Shown here: one piece after another, positions 23,905 through 36,200 of the stretch
Layout of the letters: each line of letters starts with the position of its first letter
How positions within the stretch are numbered: the stretch's first letter is position 1
Made by a program: the position numbers and the translations under genes
Assembly: GCF_030463565.1 (NCBI RefSeq)
Contig: NC_134654.1
Span: forward strand, 18,801,702 to 18,865,701
Direction: 5' to 3'
Length of the DNA stretch: 64,000 nucleotides
DNA from: Pelecanus crispus
Lineage: Eukaryota > Chordata > Aves > Pelecaniformes > Pelecanidae
Notes under the pieces: model-generated
What the model was told of the DNA's origin: nothing
Databases searched by the model: none
What the model saw: only the letters and a program-made list of their open reading frames with translations

Positions 23905-24790
23905 CTCCGGGGACGGGACCTTCAGGCCCGCCGCGGTCTGACCAGCGCACCCCGGGCCAGCACCGGGGGTGACCCCCACCGGCAGCGAGGAGACATTTTA
24001 AAACGACCCGCGGCAGCCTCCGGCCGCGGCGGCCTCCCTGAACGAGCGACGCGGCCCGCCGCAGGGTCCCTCCAGCCGGAAGGCGAAGACGGCTCCGCAG
24101 GAGCGGCGGGGCCCGCCCTGCCTCCGCGCCGCGCCTCGCAGCCCGCCGCCGCACTACGCTGTCACGCAAGGCCGCGGCGGCGCTTCCGGCCTTCCCTGCC
24201 GCCGTTCCTCCCGCCGGGGTTTCCCCGCTGCGCGGGGGGCCCGAGGGGACGCGGCGGGGGTGAGCGGCCCCGCGGGGCGCCGTTCCTGACGAGAAAAGCG
24301 GTGGCGGGGGGGGGCGGTGGCAGCGCGCCGCGGCGGCAGGCGTGAGGCGGCCGCCGCCTCGCCCCGCGCCGGGAGCTGCGGCTCCTGCAGGGCCTTACGG
24401 GGCGCCCCGCCGGTGAGCGGCCCCCGCCGCCTCCCTGAGGGGCGGAGGCGGCCATGGCGGAGGCGGGGAGAGCCGGCGGGAGTCCCGCCGCAGCTGTGCC
24501 CCCCCGGCCGGCGGCGGGGCGAGGCCGCGCCGTGCAGGTGGTACGTGTCAGGCGGGCGGCGGCGGCCGGGGGCGGGCTGAGGCCCGGGCCGAGGCTGAGG
24601 CAGGCGGGGGCCGCCTGGCAGGGCGGCGGGTCTGGGGAGGGAGGGGAGCCCTGAGCGGCCGCCGCACCCGAGCCGGGCTGCCGGCCCTGCGCTTGCCCCG
24701 AGGTGCTGCGGGTGCTGTGGGTGCTCGGCCCGGGGGAGCCGCGGGGTGGCCGGGGGGCTCTGGGCCTTGGGCTTGTGCCCGCTGGCCCCG
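23905..24790. promoter_or_regulatory. B3GNTL1: CpG island at the B3GNTL1 promoter and first exon
   Basis: Sequence from about 23905 to 24790 is very GC-rich and dense in CG, flanked by AT-rich DNA, and contains the inferred first coding exon. CTTCCGG (24183-24189), a core ETS-type site common in housekeeping promoters, lies upstream of the start codon. No TATA box is apparent. Minus-strand open frames of over 200 codons here are arginine/proline/alanine-rich artefacts of base composition. Confidence 0.88.
24454..24540 (+). CDS. B3GNTL1: B3GNTL1 exon 1, coding part
   Basis: This is the inferred first coding exon of the putative glycosyltransferase. The ATG lies in a near-ideal context (GCCATGGCG), 18 nt after an in-frame TGA (24436-24438), with no other start between. 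It gives 29 codons, beginning MAEAGRAGGSPAAAVPPRP and ending AVQV, and joins in phase 0 to SVIVPVHN of exon 2, comparable to the human QAHV-SIILPVHN junction. The donor GTACGT follows at 24541. A second possible donor GTGGTA begins at 24538, which would drop the last valine. The Ala/Gly/Pro-rich extension is about 24 residues longer than in the human protein and has no hydrophobic signal segment. The junction is inferred from frame and splice consensus, not from transcript data. Confidence 0.75.
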
Positions 24791-26961
24791 CAGAATGACA
24801 GGCCCGCCACCTTTGGCTACATGGAGTTTGGAAAGATCGTTTCAAAACTTTCTTGCGATACTTGATTCTTCAGTTACCCCCCCCATAACTATGTAAAATC
24901 AGTTTTTCTTTTCCAATTTTATACAGATACAGCTGGTGTGGTTTGGTAGCGATTTAGATGTAGCGAGGCAAACATCTGAAAAGCAAAAACATGCGGATTA
25001 ATGGGCAAGTAAAAATGATGAACAACTTCACAGTCTCAGATTCTAAAGACGGGTCAAAGTTTGTGGCCTGAAAATCTTTCAGGCTTTATTTAAAGCATCT
25101 CCTATATAAGATTTGGCAAAACTAGTACGTTTTTGCCAACAGCCATGAGTTTCTAAATGGTTTGGAATAGTGACTCATATGGAAACTTCATTTAAAAATA
25201 ACGTTTTCTGACTTCTACAAAATCTTCAGCAGCATTAAAATGTTTTTTAAAATTTATTTTCCACATTCAGATGTGGAGGCAGGTAGAAGTCAGCTTGAAC
25301 TGAAATGTGTGGAAACTGAAATCAACATTTTTCTTTTTGGAGTTGTTTATCATATATATTCTCAGTAGAGAACGATGGTGGTAATACCAGAAATAAGAGG
25401 GTTTTTTGATGCAAAACACTCAGTTGCACAGTTTCTGTCAACTTTTTTTTTAACCTCACATTTCTTCAATCTCATGATTGAGGTATTGTTTTTCAGTGGT
25501 CTAGCTGAGGGAAGAAGGGAGTTCTTTTGGCTGAGTAATACATTTGTAGAACAAAGGGGATTGAGCTACCTGTTAACCATTTTGCATTCTGTCGGTTTGG
25601 CCGTACATCAAAATTAATTTTGCAGCAAAGCCAAGAATCGTTATCTTCAGTGTAGTGGTGGCAAAGCTACGTTACTAAAAATACGTAAAGTCGCTTCAGG
25701 TCTTAATCTAGAATGTGTGAAGTTCAGGGAAAACCAGGTAGTGTCACAATGCTCAGATCCAGATCTGATTCATAGTTCTGTATCTTACTGCTTGTACTTG
25801 GTTCATAGGCCATGAAAATGCTCCTCTGCTGGATTCTGCTATAAATCAGTCTCAGCTAATGAAATTATAATTCTGACTCAGTTGTCACTCAGTTGATCTT
25901 CGAATGACAAAAATACGTTAGTTGTTTGCAATTTACGTCCCTGTGTTGACTCAAAATTACTTTGAAAGAGCATTATGCGTATTTCTGTAGTTCACTGTTA
26001 TGGTAACAGTCTTCCAATGTAAGGAAGGCTGCTGCAAAGAGAACTAAAATATTATGTGCTGGGATTGGGAAGTAGTAGTTGGCATAAACCGCAGCAAAAG
26101 GACTACAGGCATTGGGTAAACTGTATTCTAGGTCTTCCTTATGCCTACTTTTAGAGATTGCCTTAGCAAGGTTGGTGTTTCTGTCCCTGGAGATTATGGT
26201 TTGTCAGCAATGATACAGCCGTAGTTGATCTTGTTTTGGGACAGAAGAAATAGATGGGGTCTCTTGAGGTTACTACCAGCTCAGTTTTTTACTAGAATCT
26301 GAAATAGTGGCCTGGTTCATATTTTCCTCTCTTTAAATGATTCAAGGGGACTGAAGTATTCCAATAGAGTCACACAATGGTGAAGGCCTGTTTATGAATG
26401 CCCAGTTCAGGACAAGTGCCATCTGTAATGTTTAAGCCATGCTACAAATGTAGAAATGAACTAGGGACAAGTGAAAGTTTAGCTCTGGTATTTTTAATTT
26501 CTTTTTGGCTTTGAAAAAAAAAAACAAACCAACCAACAGAAAAAACAGTAAACTGAGTAAGAATGGTAGAACCTAAGGGATCTTTAGTATACAATGTTAG
26601 CAATGCTCTGATATTTTAATTGTATTGCTTTGTACAGTTACTTGTATGGATTTGTTAATTTTTCAGGTTTTACACAGAAGTGTCATCAGGAATTCAGCTC
26701 TGTACCTTGTTTTGGCAGGCATCAGTGTCACTTTTTTTTTTTTATTACTCCTTATTTTATTTACTTATTTCTCCAAAACAGAAGTCAAAGATCTGCTTTG
26801 CTTAAAATTTTAGATGGCTTTCCTCCTACGTCTTTTAAATACCCCTTTTGCCTGTTACAGCATCCTGCCAAAATTGAGGATGTTCATTCATTTTAGAAAA
26901 GTATACGTTTTTTTATTTTGCTGTGAAATGTTAAGCTTCTTATTTGTTAATCATTGTACCA

Positions 26962-27009
26962 TACATCATACTCTGTAACACCTGCGTGTACGTACATCAT
27001 ACTCTGTAA
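26962..27009. repeat. 17-bp direct repeat with period 31
   Basis: TACATCATACTCTGTAA occurs at 26962-26978 and 26993-27009 without mismatch, separated by 14 bases that include the palindrome GTACGTAC overlapping the second copy. Confidence 0.85.
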
Positions 27010-27149
27010 AAAAAAAAAACCAAAAAAACAGTCCTCAGTCCTCAAAATCTGCCTACTAATGCATGCATTTGCATGTATTCACAGAATGTGCATGTACTCG
27101 TGTTATCACTAGATCTTGAATAATTCAATTTCAGTATTCTGGTATTTTG

Positions 27150-27189
27150 TTTCTTAAGATTCTCACATGTTTCTTAAGATTCTCACATG
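27150..27189. repeat. perfect tandem duplication of a 20-bp unit
   Basis: Two identical adjacent copies of TTTCTTAAGATTCTCACATG. The absence of differences suggests a recent replication-slippage duplication or an assembly artefact. Confidence 0.9.
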
Positions 27190-27950
27190 CTCACAATAGG
27201 AACTAGTCCTCTGTTTCTTCAAGCTACACGTTTATGGTTACACCAAATGATAAGGAGTTTAAGTTCTGTTTCTGGGAACTTCTTAAAATGTTCCTTCTTA
27301 AAATGTCCCATGAGACTTTTCACAAGTTACTTAGGCTCTTTGCCTGAAGTTCCCCATCTAGAAACAATCTTAACAGGTATGGGTTTGGACTCCCTTTACA
27401 AACATAGCCAGTGTATTACTGTGCTAATTTCTTAGGACTTTGCATTCTGTGAATGGAATGTATTGTTTTCTGAGATACTGAAAGAATTTGGGGGGTTGTT
27501 GGCTTTTTGGGGGCAATGCATATATGAGCATTTCTAATTAGGTAGTAAGTGTAAAGAAGAATTGATGAATAACATGTATTAATGGAAGACCGAAGTAAAG
27601 AGTGTCGTAAGAAATGCAGGAATGCTAGAAACAGGTTAGTTGGTGTTACGGATGTCTTGTTAGCATATTTGGTTCAGTAGTCTCTTTTGTTTCCTTGGAG
27701 ATCTACCAAAAGCCATCTTGTAGAACTCAAAAAATGAAAAAAAAGTTTGATAGAGAAGAAAGCAAATTGTATATTTATAATTAAAATAAAGGAACGTTGC
27801 CTGCTTTTATATTTTTAAGACGCGTTTTTTGTAAAGTTAGTTTCAGAAGGATCTGGCACTTCCCCTTTTTAATGAATATTCTTACATTATAAGTAAACAG
27901 AAATAGTGCTTACTGACATATATCTGGATTTTTGTTTGGTTTTTTTGTAG

Positions 27951-28067
27951 TCTGTCATTGTCCCTGTTCACAACAGCGAATGCTGGTTAGATGAATGCTT
28001 AAAGTCGGTTTGGGAACAAGATTTTAAAGGAACCATGGAGCTGTCGGTTTTTAATGATGCCAGTAAG
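27951..28067 (+). CDS. B3GNTL1: B3GNTL1 exon 2
   Basis: This 117-nt exon (39 codons, phase 0 at both ends) begins [20 protein letters not shown] and ends [12 protein letters not shown]. It is the N-terminal nucleotide-sugar-binding part of a GT-A fold, family 2 glycosyltransferase: beta strand 1 with IVPVHN, the helix WLDECLKSV, then strand 2 ending in FNDAS, where the family's first conserved aspartate sits. Similarity to human B3GNTL1 is very high ([10 protein letters not shown] is identical). The acceptor is TTTTTTGTAG and the donor GTATGC. The protein is named for presumed beta-1,3-N-acetylglucosaminyl transfer, but its true substrate is not established. Confidence 0.96.
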
Positions 28068-28195
28068 GTATGCTTCACACCTTATTTAAAATACTGTCCA
28101 AGTGAATACTGTCTCTGGTAGGAATTTCTGTTTTGGACTGTGTTTGGTTTACCATACAAGTTAAGATAGCTGTGCCTATGTCATCATTTTTCTAG

Positions 28196-28295
28196 GACAG
28201 TTCAGCTGAAATAATTGAAAAATGGAAGATCAAGTTGGAGGGTGCTGGTGTTCCAGTAATCATTGGGAGTAATGATTCATCTCAACCTCGAGGTG
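28196..28295 (+). CDS. B3GNTL1: B3GNTL1 exon 3
   Basis: This 100-nt exon follows after a very short 128-nt intron. It encodes [18 protein letters not shown], then [15 protein letters not shown], plus the first base of a valine codon. It matches human DKSGAIIEKW and VIIGGHDSPSPRG and forms the helix and strand after the nucleotide-binding aspartate. The acceptor is TTTTCTAG and the donor GTATGT. An earlier GT at 28293 would break the frame with exon 4, so the boundary at 28295 is favoured. It leaves in phase 1, which exon 4 restores. Confidence 0.95.
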
Positions 28296-31200
28296 GTATG
28301 TAGCTTAATGGTGATTTTTTTGAGAGTTAGGTTGTTATGACAAGCATCTTCTGTTTTTTAGTTTGAAAAGTGTCTTTGTAGCCACTTGCATTGCAATGGA
28401 AAAAACCCATGTTGTTTTCCAGAGCTCTCCGTTAAAAAAACTCATTCCAATTTAGAATTTGGCCCTGTTGGTTTTGGCTCTGTAGAATTTGTTTACATGT
28501 CCAGGAAAGAACAACTTGGCTTAACACTTGTGCTCTATTCTGCAAAAAGAATTTTGTTTAATTGTAATATACACAATGTTGTTAATGCTTATGATTTTGC
28601 TGTGCCTTTCTGATAGCTGATTCATCTTAAGGAGATGGGCTTTAAGAAAAAAAGAAATCCAGAACCTCTTACATAATGATTTTAAAAGTAAATGCGTATC
28701 TTTCAGTATTGTAGAATAGACCCTGATATATAGAACAAAATAAGGGGGTTTTTTATATCCCTTTGATGACCAGATCAAAACACAGGTTTCAGAAAAGTTT
28801 TGATGTGAGCTAAAAACTCTCACTAAACTCTTAAGTGTTTACACAAGGGGCTAAAACAATGTATTTAGTGAGCTACCAGATCAGTGTATGGTGTGATTCC
28901 CTGTTGATTTACATGATAATATGAATTACGTTTACCCACTGGAGGAGATAACAAACAAACCTATCCTTTTTCTTTTGCTTGTTTTGGTTGGTTTATGTTT
29001 AGAGTTTTTTTAGCAGACAAGCTTGCTGAAATGTGAAATAGAAATAAAAGCATATTGCTCTTTGAAGAAGCTGGTGTTGAATGGCATTGAAGTTGGAAGA
29101 TCATGTCTGTGTTCTGCAGCGGAACAACAGGACAAAGCAAGCAGAACAGTGTGCTTGCATTTTGTGTAGGAGCTGTATAACGTTTCTATCATTCTGGACT
29201 TTGTGACAATGAGTAGATGGGTAGGAATTGATACAAAACTGCTTCCAAATTTGTGTCTTTCAAGTTATCTCACTTAAAAGACACACTTTGGAAACACTTT
29301 AACACAAAATCTGGTCAGTTTCTGTTTTTTAACAAAATGTCCTGTTTGTAACTGGAAAGAAACCTAGGCTTATTACAGTCTACTCAAAATGGTCTTATGA
29401 AAAAGCCCAGTTCTGTTTCAGAAGGCTTAATTTTCATCCCCTGTTGAAACATGCAAATAAATAGGAGTTTGTGCACTGAACTCATCTGCAACTTGGTATA
29501 GGCCCCTGGCTTCATTTACTGTAATTTCTTTTGACTGTAGACTTCTTTAGAGCTGTTTTTCAAACAGTTGTCAGACCTAGCAATACTGAAGTAACACAGC
29601 ATAACTGGTACTATAAGTATTCCTAGTATTGTAATATCTCTAGCAGGAACTATTGTTGTTTTGACAGTGCAACTTGTAATACTAGCATTATTGAGCTGGT
29701 GATGACCAAAGACAGATAAGGTTTGTAGAGGGAATTTTTCTCTTTTGGGCAACTGATAAAGCTGGAGTTGAGCAATGTCAAGAATTGCTTGTATTCCTGG
29801 AAATTTATCTATCTTCTCCCCCCCCGCCCCAACTATTGGGTGATTTGTCTCCTTTCAAATCTTACTTACATATCTTAGTAGCTGATGACCTAGAAGCTAA
29901 GTAGGTTGCGATTTCTCAGGAAAAAAGTCAATAATACCAGAGGTTGTTAATTATGGTACTTAGGAAAGTTGGTTAGTAATGTTTTGTTAATACCGCCTTG
30001 TTTTATCATATATTTTCCATTTTTATAAAACACTTTACGTGTGTAAAGTCTTGTTCCTAATAGAGTATTGTATTAATTGTGTGTAAACTAGTTTTTAGTT
30101 TGCAAGAACACACAGATGCAATGTTTTGACAGTAATTACATTAGAATTCTGAAGTCAGTTCACCTTTGCACTTTAGGAAATCGAAACTAAAACTAAGTTA
30201 GAGTGGTGAACTACAAGGAGTATATTGTGCCATTAGAGATATGTCAGACTTTTTTTTTTTTTTAAACATGCATTTGTCAGTGTTAGGATAGCTGAAACCT
30301 GAACAAATCTTTAATAAATTGGCGGTGGAGGATGCAGCTGTGAGCATTGTTTTAAATAATAGTATGAAATGCATAGCTCTTTGGAAAAAAAAATACCAAA
30401 ACAAAACCAAGGTTATTCATGTGGAAGTCACTCTTAGGTCGCCATTAAAATGAGGACATCTTTTCTTCGTGGTTGTTGCATTTTAGGAGCAGGTTACTTG
30501 AAATCCATAGTATTTGTTTGCTCTCAGTGATTTACTTTTATTATGTTAAGGACTAGTTACAACTGTAAGGAGTCGTTCCTTTAAAAGAAGATGCTTTAGT
30601 ACAGAAACAATGTACTAGTCAGGCTTCACATCTTCAACTATTTACACAAGATTAGGATTTATTTCTGATTCTTTTCTAACATGTAAAAGAAAGGGGGGGA
30701 ACCTAGAAAAAAAGAAAGGGTCACTTGCCTAAAAAAAGGAAACCTTTTTCTTTCCAAGAGTGAGGAATGTTAATATCTCACTGAGGCTTAAGTTTTTACG
30801 GCTGTAACCATGGTAACAGGCTCTTTTCACCAAGTAAGCAGGCCTTACAAAACTCAGAGACCTGGCACAAACATTTGATTTTGTTCAGTAGAGTAATATT
30901 AAAGAAAATTTTTTACTCGTGCCAAACATAGGATTCATTGTCGTGAAACAATTTTTAATATCTCATTTCTTCTATGGGGAGTTATACCTCTCTTATTAAT
31001 ATTTTTAAAATATTTTCTTCTCTCCCATCTAAAAAAATAGTTGGTATATGAAAAGCTTCAGGATGGTTTCTGCCTTAATCTTAGAAATATTTTTCAACTT
31101 TTTCTCCTAACAAATATTAAATATTTCATTATTTTATTTGAAGTGTTTTATTTGAAAATGAGATCTGAAATATTTCAGAAAGTTCATAGAGTAATATAAT

Positions 31201-33155
31201 TGTCATCTTGTAGTTGTCTTTGAGCCTCCTTCACTTTTTTCCTACGTTATTGATTCCTAGTACTTCATTATTTTCTACTGAAGATTGTTGAAATATTGGG
31301 GTATAGTAATGACAGCATTGAAATGTAAGTACAGGCTGCTTTACAGCTGGTAATGATGTATGAGAGTGTTGATTTGATTGATGTTGGGCAAATTTAGTTC
31401 TATCCTGTTCTTTTACCTCTTGCTTTAGCAGGGACCTCCACAGTATTAGGGTTTTGCTTGTTTGGCATGTCCAGACCTGCTAACTTGCATCAGTTGTTTC
31501 CCACTAAAACTGCTCATGCCAGGATTCAGCTCTGCTGTTGTGGTAGCTACTGACTTTGCCAGCTGCTTTTTTACTGCCAATAGGAAGGAGAATGAGAGTA
31601 ACTGTATATGTGAGATTAGATATTGATATGTGTATAAAAAGTAATATGTAAATATACTGCAAGTTAATATGTCTAACAAATCCATGATGAATAGAAGTTA
31701 AGGTGAGGATTAAAAACCTCAAAATACATAAGAAAAGAATAACACAATTATAAGGAGGAGCCTTTATTAGTAGTGTTCTGTTGGTAGTTGACATAATGCT
31801 CCTTTGAGGCAGTGAGAAATGCAGTCATAAGTCTTTTTCTGTACTTGGACAATTCAGCAAGATAGCCAAGGAGCATGTGCGTTAAAACTAAGTGAACCTT
31901 TGAGGCCAGTTAAATTTGTTTCCTGAGCAAACTTAAACCCGTATCGCATAAAAAGAGTAGAAAATTACAGAAGTCTGCTTTTTTCAAATGCAAAATCAGG
32001 AACTCTAGGGATAGTATTATTTAAAATTATCCTACTTCACTTCATGGCGAGATTGTCTGGCTTTACGTTTCCAGTTTTCCTATTAAAGAATAAAAAACTC
32101 ACAGCATTGCATATCTTTGAGTAATTTGGTTTGCATGTCAGCGCAATCTTTTGCTGGATTCCCTGACTTGGTTCCATAAATACTTTAAAGAAGCTGAAAT
32201 GTTACATATATGACCAAGTGGAATTCATATAGCATTTGTCAGAATAACACTGGATATAGTGTGGTCTTTTCTTATAATTCTGCCTGGGAGAAGAATTCAA
32301 AGACCAGAATGTTCTTAGGTAGACCTTGTCTACATACAAAAATTTTCCCAGGTAAACACTCCTGGTTCGCAGATGTATTTCAGTGGTAAGCAGAGTTCAT
32401 CTTATTGCTGGTGGCTGCAGTCCCATCCTTACCATTGGCTCTGTATTCCTGCTCCACCCCCCCACCCCCCCCTTTTTTTTTTTTCTGGCTCTGCTATTTG
32501 TTTGACCCTCTAGTGCTGTCATCTGCTTCAGAAATTAAGCTGACAAAAAAGGTTTCTTCTGGTTCAGATTCCTGAAACGGCATGGTAAAAGATTCAGGAA
32601 GCGTCGGGGGGGGAGAAACTAAAAGATCCTAGATGCCAGTGTTGTCATTTGACTGAATTCATGTTTCGGTGTGGTCTTCCATAGATGGTATAACATGTTA
32701 TGGTATAATAAGCCGGGCTTGTGCTCCTTGTACATATATTCTTCTTCTTTGGCTCCCCTCTGCATTACATGTGCCATTACATAAATGATGCATGAAGTTT
32801 TTCTATTTGCTTACTTGATATTTAACAAGCATAATGGAACAGAACTTTTTTTTGATTCCTTCTGAGGACCTGGCTCTGTTGACCATGTCTTTGTGGAGGG
32901 CTAGCAAGAGTAGTCTAATTCTACTTGGTGGTAGAATTCTAACACATACAACTGATAACCACTCAGAAATGAAGACTGAAATAGGTATACAATTTTAATA
33001 TTTAGAAATTACCTGGTTTTAAATATGGAAAAATTGCATACTGTACCTGATACTGATTTTCCTATTTCCTTTTATCTGTTCCCGACTGTAGTAAGACTTA
33101 AAAAAAACAGAAAGGTAAAAACTACTGCATAATTTTATCTTTGTTTTCTCAACAG
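28296..33155 (+). other. B3GNTL1: B3GNTL1 intron 3
   Basis: The intron is 4860 nt, AT-rich, with donor GTATGT and acceptor TTCTCAACAG. The only discrete motif I can name is an RFX-type X-box at 30804-30817. C-rich and T-rich runs occur at 32452-32484. No other exon or clear transposon was recognised. Confidence 0.75.
30804..30817. promoter_or_regulatory. X-box-like RFX binding motif
   Basis: GTAACCATGGTAAC fits the RFX consensus GTNRCC-N(0-3)-RGYAAC at every defined position. It is a single site in an intron; binding is not shown by sequence alone. Confidence 0.4.
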
Positions 33156-33220
33156 TTGGATTTGCTAAAAATCAAGCAGTAATTCAGAGCTCTGGAACCT
33201 ATCTCTGCTTTCTGGATTCA
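33156..33220 (+). CDS. B3GNTL1: B3GNTL1 exon 4
   Basis: This 65-nt exon completes the valine codon from exon 3 and encodes GFAKNQAVIQSSGTYLCFLDS, leaving in phase 0. It corresponds to human [28 protein letters not shown] is the helix that contacts the nucleotide sugar in family 2 enzymes, and CFLDS is the strand leading into the metal-binding DxD-like motif. The last residues of that motif (DD) come from exon 5. The acceptor is TTCTCAACAG and the donor a consensus GTAAGT. Confidence 0.96.
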
Positions 33221-36200
33221 GTAAGTTAATGCATTTTGTTTAACTTAGTTTTGTCAATAAAATTCTTTTGTTTTTAATGTAGTTGTTGGTTTGCCTTAAA
33301 GAGAAGCTGTTTAAATGTGTTTGGGTGTTAAAGGTGCTGGTTACTATTTATAGCTGTAAAGTTGTCTTCAGACCTGTAGAAAGCCTACAGCCTTACACCA
33401 TTCTTTGATCCTATCAGATTTCACAAGCTATTGTGAGCAGGGTTGGGCCAGGTTGGTATTTAGGTGTTTTCAGGATTTTTCTTTCCCACATTCTTCAGAA
33501 AATTATATTGATGAGAAACTAAGAGCTAATCTACTGGCTTTTTGATGCAAAATAGGAGAGGTCTCACCTTCCATCTTGAATTTTTTCCTGTCCTTTGTTG
33601 GATACATTCTGCGAACCCATTCAGCTCACTAACCCACAGATAACTATCTGACTTTATGTAGCTTAATATGCAGTGAAGGGTTTCACAAATATGCATAGCT
33701 GATCTGAGGAATGGTGCCATGTGGCTAGGATCAGGCAAGAAGAGCAAGACCTTTAAGGCTCACCAGTCTCATGTAATTTCACCTGAAGATTGATTCTTTC
33801 CTCTGAATTGGAACTGAACTATGGTTTAGTGTAGTACTAGGAGGAACTCGCTGATGAAAGTGTAGGTTTTCAGGTAGGACTCAACTATGTTACGATTGTC
33901 TGTGCTTATTAAAAAGTGTCATGAGAGCAGGGATGTAAACTACAGCCTTATAACCACACAGGTTTTAATTTGGGTAATCATTCAGTTTGCAAACTCCATT
34001 TGTTTTTCAACTAGGTAGAAGGATTTTGTTCGTTTGTGTGTTAAAATTTTGTAAATTAATCAGCGTACTGCTGCAAGACATGGTTAAGTGCTGGTATGTT
34101 TCTTCTGACCCAAGGCAATGCAGCAGAAATTTCTTGTCTTACTATTTAAGAAATTAAGTTTTGCAGGTGGCTTTCCTGGCCTTTGTTCTTGCTTTTATTA
34201 AGTTATTACTGTATCTAGCAACACGGTGTGCCTTTTAAAATTTGTTTATTTGAATTTATCCTAGTTTCCCTTTAACTGTTTGTTGGGTTTGAGGTTTTTT
34301 TTGTTTGTTTGTTTTACAGAGTGTATTTCATGCAAATCTATTTATATAAGTTTATGGAGGGTGAAGCTTTGAAATGCAATATCTGATACATATGGGTATT
34401 TCAGAAACAAAATTTTGAGCATCCATTGAATACACAGAACTCAGAATTGCGTATACAAATTAATGGTGTTTGGAAAGGTCAGTTTCTCATACATGAAAAA
34501 ATAAGTATTTCATATCCAGCACTGAGTGTCAGTGTCTGTTTCATAAAGAGATTATTTTGAGGAGTATGAGCACAAAATCCACTGCTCTGTTTTTGATCAC
34601 CTGACTCACCACATTTTAAAAGAGTGTATGGACATCATAAATTATGCCATGAAGTAATTGGAATGATGTCAGTTTTGTTGAGATGAATGAACTCTGGATC
34701 CAGTTCTTTTTGCTTTACTTCAGGTAGACACAAACCCAAGTGCTAGTTTAATTTATGTGAATGATGCCATGGATTTAACTCTCCTATATTGTGAGTCAGA
34801 GAGGCTGTTTCCATATCTAAAATGAAAAGCAATTAGATCTTACTTGTGATTTGCAAAGTTTGGGTATTCCAGGCTTGGACAGATTGGACACATTGTATGG
34901 GACATTCTAGGGAGTACATAGGATGAGTTACATACGTACTTATGTTGACTAGCTGAGTCCAGGTATGCATGAGTGAAAAATTAACCTACTATTCTCTTGT
35001 CCCATGGAGCTTCATATCTGCTGTCTCAAATCTGTCTAGAATAATTTACTGAGGTAAATTTTGGATTATTATTTCTTTTCAATCCAGACAGATCTAGTTG
35101 TTTGTAAATCCCTAGCAGTAAACTAGAAAATTAAATTATTTAAATTAATTAATATTTTTATGAAGATCTCTTCAAAATTCTTAATTTGTTATTTACCTTA
35201 TGGTGTTTATACAGTGTGCATCTTCATGCTGCTGTGTCATTTCTATTTGCTGTCTAGCTGTGAAAGATAAGAAAACATCAGAGGAAAAAATTACAACTAT
35301 TAAGGAATGTAACAGGTGATGATTTCAGATTTCCGCAAGATTATCATTAGCATAAGTTTATATTTAATATAATTAAGAACTACACAAAGTGATTTGATTG
35401 ACAATTTTATGACTTACAGCACAGGTAAGCTTGGAAGAAGCTACCAAGATTTTCTGTTCTATGCATTTCTATTCCTGCTATTGAGCTAGATGCTTCAAAA
35501 TAGAAGGCATTCTGAACTATCAGAAGCCCAACGTTGAAGAAATACTAAATGATTGGTGTTACTTAAATATATTTTTCTAGTGTCTTTCCTTGTGACTACT
35601 GTTTTTTGCCGAAAACAGATCGGAGGAAATAAAATGAATGTGGAAACTGCTACAATTCTAAAAATTGCTCAATATTTTGGCTGTAGTTAGTAAATGTTGT
35701 GTGATAATAGCTGAAACACAGATGTTGCCAGCTGTTCAACAACTCTGCTTCTACACGCCACCTACCTTCTTCATTTCAGTCACCAATCCAGTATCAAGCT
35801 CTCTAGGAAGGAATGTTGATATCAGCCTTTTGGAATGTGCTGCAGTAATGCCAGGGAATTGACCTTCAGAAGTGCAGCCATAATTTCAGGTTTGCTATAG
35901 GTGGATGTAGAGAGAAATGTGGTTGCGTCAGTAGTTTGTATACATTTCATATAGGTGGACAAATACCTCGTGGCTCCTTGTACATTCATTTAACTTCTTT
36001 GAGTGAAATGAAGGTGCAAGCATATTTGGGAACATCTTTGGAAGTACTGGCTCCAGAGAGACTGTTTTGCTTGCCATTCCAGCTGGAGTCAAGCTGCTTG
36101 TGTTATGTCTCTCAACACAGATTTGTGAGGACAACAAATTGGGAAGAAATGTGGAAAAAAAGGTTACAGAGCTCAGAACTGTCAGAATTTGATCAGCCTA

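Larger units (their letters stand above)
24541..27950 (+). other. B3GNTL1: B3GNTL1 intron 1
   Basis: The intron is 3410 nt with donor GTACGT and acceptor TTTTTTGTAG. Its first 250 bases belong to the CpG island, the rest is AT-rich. It holds two small perfect direct repeats: a 17-mer with period 31 (26962-27009) and an adjacent duplicated 20-mer (27150-27189). No further exon was recognised. Confidence 0.75.

Noticed and set aside
23801..24845. Minus-strand frames of 122-227 codons opposite B3GNTL1 exon 1
   Set aside because: Composition-driven, overlapping frames without recognisable domains. A divergent non-coding transcript is possible but cannot be shown from sequence.
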